Origin: Alteromonas sp. KUL42
GTDB taxonomy: Bacteria; Pseudomonadota; Gammaproteobacteria; Enterobacterales; Alteromonadaceae
NCBI RefSeq assembly: GCF_006538325.1
Contig: NZ_BJKK01000004.1
Coordinates: forward strand, 186,001 to 250,000
Direction: 5' to 3'
Length of the DNA stretch: 64,000 nucleotides
Shown: positions 1-9,695 of the stretch, piece after piece
Numbering within the stretch: position 1 is the stretch's first letter
How the letters are laid out: each line of letters starts with the position of its first letter
Notes under the pieces: model-generated
Seen by the model: only the letters and a program-made list of their open reading frames with translations
Told to the model about the DNA's origin: nothing
Databases searched by the model: none
Position numbers and translations under genes: made by a program

Positions 1-2250
1 GTCGTTACATGGGCAGCCAAGGGACTTAAAAACGTCTCTGTTTCACAAGTTGAAATAAAGGCGCAAATTCAATTCTACGACGGCATTAATACAAGCGAAA
101 TTCACGAGACGCTTATTAAGTCAGCGGCAGATCTTATCTCTACAGATGCGCCAGATTATCAATATATGGCTGCTCGACTGGCGATATTCCACCTTCGCAA
201 AAAATCTTATGGCCAATTTGAACCGCCTGCCCTGTTTGATCACGTGACCAAAATGGTTGAGATGGGCAAATATGACAAACATTTGCTTGAAGACTATAGC
301 GCTGAAGAATTTGCAGAAATGGATTCATATATCGACCACTGGCGCGATATGAACTTCAGCTTTGCAGCCGTTAAGCAGCTTGAAGGTAAATACCTTGTTC
401 AAAACCGTGTTACTGGCGAGATCTACGAAAGCGCGCAGTTTTTATACATATTAGTTGCGGCGTGTTTGTTTGCCAATTATGACAAAGCAACACGTATGGA
501 CTATATTCGTCGTTTCTACGATGCCGCTTCTACGTTTAAACTGTCGCTGCCAACGCCAATCATGGCAGGTGTACGTACACCAACACGCCAATTCAGCTCG
601 TGCGTATTAATTGAAACTGGCGATAGCCTTGATTCAATTAACGCTACAGCCAGCGCTATCGTAAAATACGTAAGTCAGCGTGCAGGCATTGGTGTAAATG
701 CAGGTCGCATTCGCGCACTAGGTAGCCCAATTCGCGGTGGTGAAGCATTCCACACTGGCTGTATTCCATTTTACAAGTACTTCCAGACAGCCGTTAAAAG
801 CTGTTCTCAAGGTGGTGTTCGCGGTGGCGCTGCAACCTTGTTCTATCCAATTTGGCATATGGAAGTAGAATCGCTGTTAGTATTGAAGAACAACCGAGGG
901 GTAGAAGAGAACCGTGTACGTCACCTCGATTACGGTGTGCAGTTTAACAAGCTGATGTACCAGCGCATGATGAAAGATGGTTATATTTCATTATTCAGCC
1001 CATCAGATGTTCCAGGTCTCTACGATGCGTTCTTTGCTGATCAAGCGAAGTTTGAAGAACTTTATGTGAAGTACGAAAACGATGACAGCATCCGTAAGAA
1101 GCAAATCAAAGCGATGGAACTGTTTAGCTTATTCATGCAAGAACGCGCAAGCACAGGCCGCATCTATTTGCAGAACGTTGACCACTGTAATACGCATAGC
1201 CCGTTCAACCCTGAAGTTGCGCCAGTTCGTCAAAGTAACCTTTGTTTAGAAATTGCACTACCTACTAAACCGCTTCAACATGTTAATGATGAAAACGGTG
1301 AGATTGCGCTTTGTACGTTATCTGCATTTAACCTTGGTGCAATTAAATCACTTGATGAGTTTGAAGAACTAGCAGACTTAGCTGTACGTGCACTCGACAA
1401 CTTGCTCGACTATCAAGACTACCCTGTTCCAGCCGCGTATAACGCGACTATGGGCCGACGCACATTAGGTGTGGGTGTGATTAACTTTGCATATTACTTA
1501 GCGAAAAACGGCGTTAAGTACTCTGATCACAGTGCGAATGGTCTTGTACACCGCACCTTTGAAGCTATGCAGTATTACCTACTGAAAGCGTCAAACAATT
1601 TGGCGAAAGAAAAAGGCGCATGTCCTAAATTCAATGAAACAACGTACTCGCAAGGTATCATGCCTATCGACAGCTATAAGAAAGACCTTGATAGTGTATG
1701 TAACGAACCTTTGCATTATGATTGGGATGCACTTCGCGAAGAAATTAAAACCTACGGACTACGCAACTCAACATTGTCTGCGTTAATGCCGTCAGAAACT
1801 TCTTCGCAAATTTCAAATGCAACCAATGGTATAGAGCCACCACGTGGTTTCATTAGCATTAAATCAAGCAAAGACGGTGTTCTTAAGCAAGTTGTGCCTG
1901 AGTACGAAACGTTAAAAGACCAATACGAATTGCTTTGGGATATTCCATCAAACGATGGCTACCTGCAGCTTGTGGGTATTATGCAGAAGTTTATTGATCA
2001 AACGATATCTGCGAACACTAACTACGATCCAAGCCGTTACGAAGGTAATAAAGTACCAATGAAGTTGTTGCTTAAAGACCTACTTACTACGTACAAACTT
2101 GGCGTTAAAACACTGTATTACCATAACACTCGCGATGGTGCATCTGATACCTCGGCCCTGGACGCAAAGGCAAACGAGCCACTACCACGTCAAGAAGAAG
2201 TAGTTGTTGAGGAAGACGATGATTGTGCAGGCGGTGCGTGTAAGATTTAA
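1..2250 (+). CDS. nrdA: Ribonucleoside-diphosphate reductase class Ia, alpha subunit (5' end outside window)
   Basis: Catalytic subunit that reduces ribonucleoside diphosphates to deoxyribonucleotides with NrdB. The reading frame is open from base 1, so the start lies upstream; by alignment from memory with E. coli NrdA about 26 N-terminal residues, part of the ATP-cone, are missing. Visible are the FSSCVLIE cysteine, the NLCLEI thiyl-radical cysteine, the ALCTLSAFN cysteine that completes the redox pair, and a C-terminal CAGGACKI tail with the shuttle cysteines. The match to the enterobacterial protein is near residue-by-residue. An in-frame ATG at 166 is internal and not the true start. It is followed by nrdB and yfaE in the usual order. 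Confidence 0.98.
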   Translation, partial: VVTWAAKGLKNVSVSQVEIKAQIQFYDGINTSEIHETLIKSAADLISTDAPDYQYMAARLAIFHLRKKSYGQFEPPALFDHVTKMVEMGKYDKHLLEDYSAEEFAEMDSYIDHWRDMNFSFAAVKQLEGKYLVQNRVTGEIYESAQFLYILVAACLFANYDKATRMDYIRRFYDAASTFKLSLPTPIMAGVRTPTRQFSSCVLIETGDSLDSINATASAIVKYVSQRAGIGVNAGRIRALGSPIRGGEAFHTGCIPFYKYFQTAVKSCSQGGVRGGAATLFYPIWHMEVESLLVLKNNRGVEENRVRHLDYGVQFNKLMYQRMMKDGYISLFSPSDVPGLYDAFFADQAKFEELYVKYENDDSIRKKQIKAMELFSLFMQERASTGRIYLQNVDHCNTHSPFNPEVAPVRQSNLCLEIALPTKPLQHVNDENGEIALCTLSAFNLGAIKSLDEFEELADLAVRALDNLLDYQDYPVPAAYNATMGRRTLGVGVINFAYYLAKNGVKYSDHSANGLVHRTFEAMQYYLLKASNNLAKEKGACPKFNETTYSQGIMPIDSYKKDLDSVCNEPLHYDWDALREEIKTYGLRNSTLSALMPSETSSQISNATNGIEPPRGFISIKSSKDGVLKQVVPEYETLKDQYELLWDIPSNDGYLQLVGIMQKFIDQTISANTNYDPSRYEGNKVPMKLLLKDLLTTYKLGVKTLYYHNTRDGASDTSALDAKANEPLPRQEEVVVEEDDDCAGGACKI

Positions 2251-2270
2251 TTGCACGTACCCCGTACAAC

Positions 2271-2309
2271 AGGGTAAGCATTTCTAGCATTTGTTAACAT
2301 GCTTACCCT
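2271..2309 (+). other. Hairpin between nrdA and nrdB
   Basis: A perfect 11-bp inverted repeat (2271-2281 and 2299-2309, arm AGGGTAAGCAT) with a 17-nt loop sits in the 124-nt nrdA-nrdB gap. No T-run follows it, so it is more likely an mRNA processing or stability element, or a weak attenuator that sets the NrdA:NrdB ratio, than a full terminator. That role is inferred. Confidence 0.5.
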
Positions 2310-2374
2310 AAATAGAGTCGCAGCAAGAACATAACAATAACACGCGTTAATCACTGAGTTTTAGTTAGGCCATC

Positions 2375-3505
2375 ATGAAATACACTACGTTTAATCAGGA
2401 AAGTACAAACCCATTGGTTGAGCCAATGTTTTTCGGTAACCCCGTAAATGTTGCTCGCTACGACCAGCAAAAGCACGCCATATTTGAAAAGCTTATTGAA
2501 AAACAAATTAGCTTTTTTTGGCGACCAGAAGAAGTGGACGTATCAAGAGACCGCGTTGATTTTCAAAAGTTAACCGATCCAGAAAAACACATTTTCATCT
2601 CTAACCTAAAGTACCAGACTTTGCTTGATTCAGTGCAGGGCCGAAGCCCCAACATTGCGTTTTTGCCAATCATTTCATTGCCTGAACTTGAAACTTGGGT
2701 AGAAACATGGTCGTTTTTCGAGACTATTCACTCTCGCTCTTATACCCATATTTTGCGCAACCTTTTCTCAGATCCTAGTGAAATTTTTGAAGATATTGTG
2801 GTTAACGAAGAAATTAAGCGCCGTGCTGCGGACATTTCTAAGTACTACGATGACCTTATTTTTGCGACACAACTTTGGCAAACACAAGGCGAAGGTATTC
2901 ACACGGTAGACGGTGTAGCTCACACTATCAACATGTATGAATTAAAGAAAAAATTATTCCTTTGCATGAACTCAGTGAATGCATTGGAAGCCATTCGCTT
3001 TTATGTGTCTTTTGCGTGTACATTCGCGTTTGCTGAGCGCAAGCTTATGGAAGGAAACTCTAAAATCATCCGCTTAATTGCGCGTGATGAAAACCTGCAC
3101 CTATCGTCAACACAGCACGTGTTGAACTTATGGGCGAAAGGTAAAGATGACCCAGACATGGCGCAAATTGCAGAAGAGTGCAAAGACGAAGCCCGCGAAA
3201 TTTTTATGAATGCGGTTGAGCAAGAAAAACAATGGGCAGATTATCTGTTCAAAAACGGTTCAATGCTTGGCTTGAACAAAGAAATTCTGTGTCAGTATGT
3301 TGAATACATTGCTAACCAACGCATGTCTGCCATTGGCCTAGATGCGCCATTTGACATTAGCAGCAACCCACTTCCATGGATGAACAGTTACCTTAACTCT
3401 GACAACGTACAAGTTGCCCCTCAGGAGTCTGAAATTAGCTCTTATCTAGTAGGTCAAATTGATTCTGCGGTAAGTGAAGACGACTTTGCTGATTTTGAGC
3501 TGTAA
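2375..3505 (+). CDS. nrdB: Ribonucleoside-diphosphate reductase class Ia, beta subunit
   Basis: Radical-generating R2 subunit with a diiron-tyrosyl cofactor; partner of NrdA. Its 376 residues equal the length of E. coli NrdB. The helix [15 protein letters not shown] carries the iron ligands E and H and the radical tyrosine in the expected E-x2-H-x3-Y spacing. A second cluster, ARDENLHL, supplies E and H ligands. The start at 2375 follows an AGG-type ribosome site. yfaE begins 12 nt after the stop, so the three genes form one transcription unit apart from the hairpin between nrdA and nrdB. Confidence 0.98.
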   Translation: MKYTTFNQESTNPLVEPMFFGNPVNVARYDQQKHAIFEKLIEKQISFFWRPEEVDVSRDRVDFQKLTDPEKHIFISNLKYQTLLDSVQGRSPNIAFLPIISLPELETWVETWSFFETIHSRSYTHILRNLFSDPSEIFEDIVVNEEIKRRAADISKYYDDLIFATQLWQTQGEGIHTVDGVAHTINMYELKKKLFLCMNSVNALEAIRFYVSFACTFAFAERKLMEGNSKIIRLIARDENLHLSSTQHVLNLWAKGKDDPDMAQIAEECKDEAREIFMNAVEQEKQWADYLFKNGSMLGLNKEILCQYVEYIANQRMSAIGLDAPFDISSNPLPWMNSYLNSDNVQVAPQESEISSYLVGQIDSAVSEDDFADFEL

Positions 3506-3517
3506 TTCTACGGCTTA

Positions 3518-3790
3518 ATGAGTAATGAAAATCCATCGCACCGCATCGACATTGTCGATGTGGGTGCGATTGACGCCCCCACTGATAAAACCTTACTTAG
3601 CGCGCTTGAATCTGCCAATGTGCATATTCATTATCATTGCCGCGAAGGGTTTTGTGGTGCGTGTCGCACTACCTTGATAGAAGGCGAAGTTGAGTATACC
3701 ACTGATCCCCTCGCCTTCATTGACGACGATGAAATCCTGCCTTGTTGTTGCGTAGCAAAAACGCCACTTAAAATTAAAGTACCTTTATAG
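3518..3790 (+). CDS. yfaE: 2Fe-2S ferredoxin-like protein for NrdB cofactor maintenance
   Basis: Ninety-residue plant-type ferredoxin. The cluster ligands are visible as C-x4-C-x2-C (CREGFCGAC) plus a distal Cys in the ILPCCC segment. In E. coli, YfaE delivers electrons to restore the diferric-tyrosyl cofactor of NrdB, and the gene lies directly behind nrdB there as here. It is translated from an ATG 12 nt after the nrdB stop. The CCC triplet leaves two extra cysteines beside the ligand. The region 3791-3883 after it, between convergent genes, shows no clear terminator. Confidence 0.93.
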   Translation: MSNENPSHRIDIVDVGAIDAPTDKTLLSALESANVHIHYHCREGFCGACRTTLIEGEVEYTTDPLAFIDDDEILPCCCVAKTPLKIKVPL

Positions 3791-3883
3791 CGATAACACA
3801 GCACTTTTTGGCATATAAGCTAATAGCTATCGCCCTAAAGCATTAGTTCAATACCTGCCTAATACACTAGGTTTCAAGGCGAT

Positions 3884-4765
3884 TTAGCATTCAAATATCT
3901 CGACCCTGTTTCTGCCATTTTTCTTTGCTTGATAAAGGGCTTTGTCAGCCAAAACGACAGCTTGCTCGGCGTTAATATTAGAAGCCACTTCTGCTATACC
4001 AAACGACGCTGTAACATTTACTGAATTTCCTTCAAAAACAATATTCATTGACGCAATACTTTCTCTGATTCTCTCAGCAACTTGATAGGCTTCAGCTTTA
4101 GAAGTATGAAGAAGTGAAATAACAAATTCTTCACCACCATATCGAAACACTTTATCGATATTCCTCAGTTTTTGTTGAACAACCTCGGCAGTTTGCCTAA
4201 GAACTTCATCCCCTTTTGTATGACCAAAAGAGTCATTTATTTTCTTAAAGTAATCAAGATCAAGGATAACTATGCACGCGAGATTAGCATCTTTACTCAC
4301 TAAGTCTTGGAGCTTGTTTAACTCTTCGTCAAATGAACGCCTATTAAACACGCCAGTTAAGGGATCACGGTTGTACAGAAGAGTATAAACTTCACGTCTA
4401 AACTGTTCTAAGGTGTTCAAAAATAAGTCAATATGACCGAAAAAAACATCTAGATCTTCTTGAGAAATTACCACATTAGATATTTTCTTTCTCAAAAGTT
4501 CAGCAGTAGCTACATGCAAGTTTATGTGATGGGTTTCAATAACTGCATAGGCTTGAAGACGCTCTAATTTTTCAGGTTGAGGTCCATAATACCAACAGCC
4601 AAATTCACACAATTTATGTGCGCTTTCAGACAAATCTTTTGAGGAAGGCTCTTCATCACAGACTAATGTGTGCATAATTGACCTCACCCAAAATCTATGG
4701 GACTGAATTGCTTTATCAATATTGTTAATTACAGGTTCAAGTGCTTGGTTTGTTATAGTTTTCAT
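3884..4765 (-). CDS. dgcZ: Diguanylate cyclase with N-terminal CZB zinc-sensor domain (DgcZ/YdeH type)
   Basis: Cytosolic enzyme that makes cyclic di-GMP. The N-terminal ~125 residues match the chemoreceptor zinc-binding (CZB) layout: H23, C53 in KLCEFGCW, H80 and H84. In E. coli DgcZ the ligands are H22, C52, H79 and H83, an exact one-residue offset. The C-terminal GGDEF domain has an intact GGEEF active site at 210-214 and an RxxD product-inhibition site (R201, D204) five residues before it. The domain start DPLTGVFNRR is typical. By family knowledge, zinc binding inhibits the cyclase; that this copy senses zinc is inferred from the conserved ligands. It is monocistronic and convergent with yfaE. 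Confidence 0.88.
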   Translation of the reverse strand: MKTITNQALEPVINNIDKAIQSHRFWVRSIMHTLVCDEEPSSKDLSESAHKLCEFGCWYYGPQPEKLERLQAYAVIETHHINLHVATAELLRKKISNVVISQEDLDVFFGHIDLFLNTLEQFRREVYTLLYNRDPLTGVFNRRSFDEELNKLQDLVSKDANLACIVILDLDYFKKINDSFGHTKGDEVLRQTAEVVQQKLRNIDKVFRYGGEEFVISLLHTSKAEAYQVAERIRESIASMNIVFEGNSVNVTASFGIAEVASNINAEQAVVLADKALYQAKKNGRNRVEIFEC

Positions 4766-4981
4766 TATTGTTTTTCTGTGAACTTCACGCCGCTAGTATA
4801 ACCAGAAATAAACGTCTAAATTAAGTTCAGAGGGTAAAAAAACACCTAAATACTGCTATTTGTATAATAAAACGATCTGTGTGAGCGTCACTTATAACAT
4901 TCTATCACTAATTGAAAATTGACTTCACCATCCCCAACTTTACTATCACGTAATAAAGTAAACGTTTTCGTAGGATCAAAA

Positions 4982-6079
4982 ATGGCAAACACAACCTTGT
5001 TCACCCCTTTTAAAAACAAGGGTCTTTCACTAGACAACCGTATCGTGATGGCTCCCATGACACGACAGTTTTCTCCTAATGGCGTCCCTACAAGCGATGT
5101 CGCTGGCTACTACAAAAGACGTGCACAAGGCGGTACAGGCCTTATTATTACTGAAGGTACAACGGTCAACGATAAAGTTGCGACCATGGATGCAAATATC
5201 CCTCAATTCCACGGCGAATCGGCACTTACTGGCTGGCAAAATGTGGTAAATGAAGTGCACAGCGTAGGAGGTAAAATCATGCCTCAGTTGTGGCACGTAG
5301 GCATGGCACGTGTTGCGGAGAAAGCACCTTTTCCAGAACTACCAAGCGCTGGCCCATCTGGTTTATTCAAACCGGGTAAACAGGGTGCTGAGCCAATGAC
5401 GGTAGCGCATATCGAGTCGGTTATTTCCGCATTTGCACAAGCGGCAGCAGATGCGAAAGCCATTGGCATGGATGGTGTTGAGATTCACGGTGCTCATGGT
5501 TACTTGATTGACCAATTCTTCTGGGAAGGTACCAACCAACGTACAGACAGTTGGGGCGGAAGCATGGAAAACAGAGGTCGCTTTGCGGTTGAAATTGTCA
5601 AAGCTATTCGCGCGGCAACATCCCCAGACTTCCCTATTGTATTGCGTTACTCGCAGTGGAAACAACAAGACTACACTGCCCGTCTTGCGCATACTCCGCA
5701 AGAGTTAGAGCAATTTCTTACTCCATTGAGTGATGCTGGTGTGGATATCTTCCACTGCTCACAGCGCCGTTACTGGGAAAATGAGTTTGAAAATAGTGAG
5801 CTTAACTTAGCGGGTTGGACTAAAAAAATCACAGGTAAACCGACTATCACGGTTGGCTCAGTAGGACTTAACGACGATTTCTTTGGTGCGTTTCAAGGCC
5901 AAGACTCGAGCACACGTGCAGTTGACGACTTACTAGAACGCTTAGATGCCGGAGAGTTTGATTTAGTCGCTGTTGGGCGTGCCTTGTTACAAGATCCCAA
6001 CTGGGCGAACAAGATAAAAGAAAACCGCACAGATGAGCTTGAGCAATACTCTGGCAAAGCGTTGGCAACCTTGTCATAG
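4982..6079 (+). CDS. Old Yellow Enzyme family NADH:flavin oxidoreductase / alkene reductase
   Basis: FMN-dependent TIM-barrel oxidoreductase of 365 residues that reduces activated C=C bonds or nitro compounds. Seen are the N-terminal LFTPFKNKGLSL / RIVMAPMTR segment, the substrate-binding pair in HGAHGYLIDQFF (H-x2-H), the SWGGSMENRGRF loop, and the FMN-phosphate segment VGRALLQDPNWANK. The ATG at 4982 follows a TAGGATC-like site and begins where family members begin; a longer TTG start at 4919 would add an unrelated leader. No partner gene lies beside it. The physiological substrate cannot be read from sequence. Confidence 0.9.
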   Translation: MANTTLFTPFKNKGLSLDNRIVMAPMTRQFSPNGVPTSDVAGYYKRRAQGGTGLIITEGTTVNDKVATMDANIPQFHGESALTGWQNVVNEVHSVGGKIMPQLWHVGMARVAEKAPFPELPSAGPSGLFKPGKQGAEPMTVAHIESVISAFAQAAADAKAIGMDGVEIHGAHGYLIDQFFWEGTNQRTDSWGGSMENRGRFAVEIVKAIRAATSPDFPIVLRYSQWKQQDYTARLAHTPQELEQFLTPLSDAGVDIFHCSQRRYWENEFENSELNLAGWTKKITGKPTITVGSVGLNDDFFGAFQGQDSSTRAVDDLLERLDAGEFDLVAVGRALLQDPNWANKIKENRTDELEQYSGKALATLS

Positions 6080-6087
6080 GATAGATG

Positions 6088-6125
6088 AACGAAGTGTAGT
6101 TTGTGATACCAAGCTACACTTCGTT
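6088..6125. terminator. Bidirectional terminator hairpin
   Basis: A perfect 12-bp stem (6088-6099 and 6114-6125, arm AACGAAGTGTAG) lies between the stops of two convergent genes, 9 nt after the oxidoreductase stop and immediately before the stop of the GGDEF-EAL gene. Short T-rich sequence follows on the plus strand. Confidence 0.65.
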
Positions 6126-6126
6126 G

Positions 6127-8475
6127 TTATAATTTTGTAGCACATTTAGCTTTTAACAGTGATTCAAACGCATCCTTAGCCAGCGGTTTTGAGAACCAGT
6201 ACCCCTGCCCGTAATCACATCCCATTGCCTTTAATATCTTTAGTTGTTCCCGTGTTTCAATGCCTTCAGCAACCACTTTAATACCCAACTTTTTGGCCAT
6301 AACGATAATGGCCTCACACAGTACTTTATCGTTGCTTACCTCTGTCATAGAGTGCACAAAGCTTCTGTCAATTTTGATAAAGTCAGTTGGGAATTTCTTT
6401 AAATAAGAAATAGAGGAGAAGCCAGTACCAAAATCGTCTAGCGCTATTCCCACACCCGCTTGGCGGAATTGAAATAGTTTTTTTGTCACGAGACTATTGG
6501 CATCCATCAGCAGGTTTTCGGTAATTTCAAGTAATACAGCATTGGGCGGAAGCCCTTTATCTAGCAAGACCTGTAGCCACTCCATAATATTTGGATCGCG
6601 ACTAAAGTAGTGACTAGGCGAGGTATTTATGCTTATCTGCAAATTCGGGCAACACTGTTTACGCCACTCTAACGCGTCGGCACTTACTTGCTCAAATACC
6701 CAATTACTTATCTCAATAATGGCACCAGACTCTTCAGCAATGGGAATAAACTCGTCAGGTCTCACTAAGCCTCGCTCAGGATGGTTCCACCGAATTAGGG
6801 CTTCTGCTTTTGAAATAGTATTGGTGTGTATATTGACGATGGGTTGATATTCCAAGTAAAACTGCTGGTGATCAATAGCGTATCTAAGGTCGTTCTTCAC
6901 AGCTAATCGCTTCAACGCTTGCTCTTGCATGCCTTTGGAATAGAATTGATGACTGTTTTTACCCTGCGCTTTTGCCCCATACATGGCTTGGTCGGCATTT
7001 TTCAACAAAGTAGTTACACAGTCTCCGTCATCGGGATACAAAGTTACCCCAATACTCACACTAGTATGCATGCGCTTTTGATTAAGTGAATATGGCTCTG
7101 AAATAACTCTGAGTAACTTTTGGATTATTTTATCGAGAACGAGAGACTCTGTTATGCAGCCAAGTAGAATAACGAATTCATCTCCACCTAGCCTTGACGC
7201 TGTGTCCTCTTGCCTTATGTTATCTTCGATTCTTTTTGCGACCTCAACCAGTAGCAAATCTCCTACATCGTGTCCCAAAGTGTCGTTCACTTCTTTAAAA
7301 TTATCTAAATCGAGAAAAAGCACTGCAACCGAGGTGTTATCCCGTCTTGCTGAAGCAATTAGATGCTTTAACTGCTCTTCCATTAAATTTCGATTGGGTA
7401 ATGAAGTAAGAACATCAAAATTCGCTTGTTGCCATATGAGTCTATTGGCTCGTTCCCTTTCAATTGCAATACTTGCAATGTGGGCAAATTGTTCAATTAA
7501 TTTGAGTGCATCACTCGTAGGGCAGGACTGATATTCGTGGTAAACCGCAAACGTGCCTAATACTTCATTGTTAGCCCCACAAATAGGTTGTGACCAACAA
7601 GATGCTAAATTCGCCTGTTTAGCAAGTTCTGCCCATGCTTGCCAAAACGGATGTGTAGAAATATCTTCAACTATGGTGAGCTCGTTAGTAAAGGCTGTAT
7701 TTCCGCAGGAACCAACACCTGGGCCAATTTCTACTCCATCAATTGCTTCGTTATAAAAAAACGGTAACGAAGGTGCAGCCCCCATTTTTAACTTGTTGTC
7801 TTCTAACAACAATATACTGCAAATCTGTTCTGGATATTCGCTTTCGATAGCCTCAACTATTTTACTCAACACCACTTCAACGGGCTCAGATGACACCACT
7901 TTTTCAAGTAAAGCACTTCTCACACGGGTTAGCTTTTGAGTTTCTTCGAATTGAGATTGGTATATAGCAAGTTCTTTAAGCAGATGTTGGGAGTCTTGGC
8001 GAGACAGTTCTGACTCAACCATCTTACCCAGATCGTTGAGTTGAGCAATGTGTTGCTCAGAAAAATCCCGAGGTTGCTTGCCAAACACACATAAGGTACC
8101 AATGGCATGCCCTTCAACGACTAATTTAACACCAGCATAAAAACGAATATTAGGCTCTTCAAGTACTAGCGGACTGTTAGAAAAGCGTTCGTCCTCAAGT
8201 GTATCTGGCACAATGAGATAGTGCTTCTGCGTTATGGCATGAGCACAAAATGCTATCTCTCTTGACGTTTCTTTTATGTCCAGATTGACTGACGACTTAA
8301 ACCATTGACGTTCACCATCTACCAAAGAGATAGACGCATAGTCACAGTTGAAAAGCTGTTGTGCCAACCTAGTTATTCTATCAAAACGCTCTTCAGGCTC
8401 AGTGTCTATAATTTTTAGTCTAGCAAGTGTCTTAAGCCTATCTAACTCATTGGAAAGCTTGGGTGGAGTAATCAA
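6127..8475 (-). CDS. GAF-GAF-GGDEF-EAL cyclic di-GMP turnover protein
   Basis: A 782-residue cytosolic signalling protein with no membrane segment. Order: a first GAF domain (about 20-170), a second GAF domain (about 185-340), a GGDEF domain with intact SRLGGDEF, and an EAL domain with KAEALIRW, DDFGTGFSS and EGIETREQ motifs. The cyclase and phosphodiesterase signatures both look intact, so the net activity is unknown; in such fusions the GGDEF half often only binds GTP and stimulates the EAL half. The GAF ligands are unknown. It is transcribed alone, with the terminator hairpin at its 3' end. Confidence 0.9.
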   Translation of the reverse strand: MITPPKLSNELDRLKTLARLKIIDTEPEERFDRITRLAQQLFNCDYASISLVDGERQWFKSSVNLDIKETSREIAFCAHAITQKHYLIVPDTLEDERFSNSPLVLEEPNIRFYAGVKLVVEGHAIGTLCVFGKQPRDFSEQHIAQLNDLGKMVESELSRQDSQHLLKELAIYQSQFEETQKLTRVRSALLEKVVSSEPVEVVLSKIVEAIESEYPEQICSILLLEDNKLKMGAAPSLPFFYNEAIDGVEIGPGVGSCGNTAFTNELTIVEDISTHPFWQAWAELAKQANLASCWSQPICGANNEVLGTFAVYHEYQSCPTSDALKLIEQFAHIASIAIERERANRLIWQQANFDVLTSLPNRNLMEEQLKHLIASARRDNTSVAVLFLDLDNFKEVNDTLGHDVGDLLLVEVAKRIEDNIRQEDTASRLGGDEFVILLGCITESLVLDKIIQKLLRVISEPYSLNQKRMHTSVSIGVTLYPDDGDCVTTLLKNADQAMYGAKAQGKNSHQFYSKGMQEQALKRLAVKNDLRYAIDHQQFYLEYQPIVNIHTNTISKAEALIRWNHPERGLVRPDEFIPIAEESGAIIEISNWVFEQVSADALEWRKQCCPNLQISINTSPSHYFSRDPNIMEWLQVLLDKGLPPNAVLLEITENLLMDANSLVTKKLFQFRQAGVGIALDDFGTGFSSISYLKKFPTDFIKIDRSFVHSMTEVSNDKVLCEAIIVMAKKLGIKVVAEGIETREQLKILKAMGCDYGQGYWFSKPLAKDAFESLLKAKCATKL

Positions 8476-8599
8476 GCGTGTACCCTACATAAAATAACAA
8501 ACTTCACATAATTCGACTTAGTCTAGCAAAATACCCACGTCAAAGAACCTCATTTTTGTGGTCAACACACATTAATAAACCCTAATTAAAACTTACTTT

Positions 8600-9493
8600 T
8601 CATCGCCTTAGTACGAAAAATATCCCACCTAAGGTCATTATAGAAGCGAGGATAATTTGCAATGTGGCTTGCTCTTCCAAAAATGCCCACCCCATCAGCG
8701 TTGCAAGCACAGGTACACTTAACTGCACTGTAGCGGCTGAAGTTGATTTAATAAGTGGCAAAGCCGTGTACCACATAGCGTATCCAAACGCTGATGCAAG
8801 TACACCCGATGCAATGGCGTACAACACCCCACTTTGACTTACTGGGGCTGTGGTATAACTAAAAAACAAAGAATGCACTATAATTACGCCACAAAGTAAG
8901 CTAGCCAGTGTAAAATTCCCTGTTGTAGCGAGTAATGCCGACGAACTTCGTTTACCAATAATGGAGTAAACTCCCCAAGCAATACCCGCTGTAGCCATTA
9001 ACATGCTCGACATGAATGTTGGTGCAGTGGCACTAGGTAGCAACAAAGTAATGAGCCCTGAGAATGCTAAAATAAACCCCATCCATTGAGCCCAGTTAAA
9101 ACGCTCACCTTTGATAAAGCCACTACCAATCATTGTTAACTGCACTGAGCCAAATAATAACAACGCCCCTGCTCCCGTCGACATGGAAACATAAGCAAAT
9201 GAAAAACACACTGCGTAAATAAAAAGAGAAACGCCACCAACAATACTCGCATTTGCTTTGAGCCTAGTAGTTAAACCAACATCTGATGTCGCTTTTATGG
9301 TATTGGCTATTAACTTATTTTTATGTGTTATCCACGCCGACAACAAAATGAGCGCAAAAGCGCCACTTATTATGCGAACAGTAGTAAAGGTAGCGGGGTT
9401 AATATTCGTTGTACTTAAGGCCATTCTGCAAAGCAGTGAATTTGCAGCAAATGCAAGCATCGCTAATGCGACTAATAATATCGTTTTTACCAC
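8600..9493 (-). CDS. EamA/DMT-family transporter
   Basis: A 297-residue integral membrane protein with about ten hydrophobic helices arranged as two EamA repeats (about 3-140 and 155-295), the drug/metabolite transporter fold. The family exports amino acids, metabolites or drugs; the substrate here cannot be inferred. The C-terminal repeat shows the typical SVPVLATLMGWAFLEE segment. It ends with a basic tail (VLRR). No operon partner is seen. Confidence 0.85.
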   Translation of the reverse strand: MVKTILLVALAMLAFAANSLLCRMALSTTNINPATFTTVRIISGAFALILLSAWITHKNKLIANTIKATSDVGLTTRLKANASIVGGVSLFIYAVCFSFAYVSMSTGAGALLLFGSVQLTMIGSGFIKGERFNWAQWMGFILAFSGLITLLLPSATAPTFMSSMLMATAGIAWGVYSIIGKRSSSALLATTGNFTLASLLCGVIIVHSLFFSYTTAPVSQSGVLYAIASGVLASAFGYAMWYTALPLIKSTSAATVQLSVPVLATLMGWAFLEEQATLQIILASIMTLGGIFFVLRR

Positions 9494-9617
9494 CTATACA
9501 TCCTTTAGTAGCCATTTGCACAATAAATTCGTTCAAGCTGCTTTTGAGAGCAAAGGTTATCAGAATACCAGTCTAATAAATATTCATAGTGAGTATCTAG
9601 AGAAATTGCCTATTTAC

Positions 9618-9645
9618 AAAAAAAAGAGGACCGACTGGTCCTCTT
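9618..9645 (-). terminator. Rho-independent terminator of dapA-bamC-purC
   Basis: A 9-bp perfect stem (9624-9632 and 9637-9645, GACT loop) is followed on the minus strand by a run of about eight T. It lies about 50 nt after the purC stop and reads in the purC direction. Confidence 0.85.
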
Positions 9646-9695
9646 CTTGAGTGATTATCAGGTTACTGAATCAGCAAACTGACGGGCTGTATGAT

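Noticed and set aside
5363-5701. 112-codon minus-strand frame in the Old Yellow Enzyme gene
   Set aside because: Antisense to conserved enzyme motifs, with no ribosome site or similarity.
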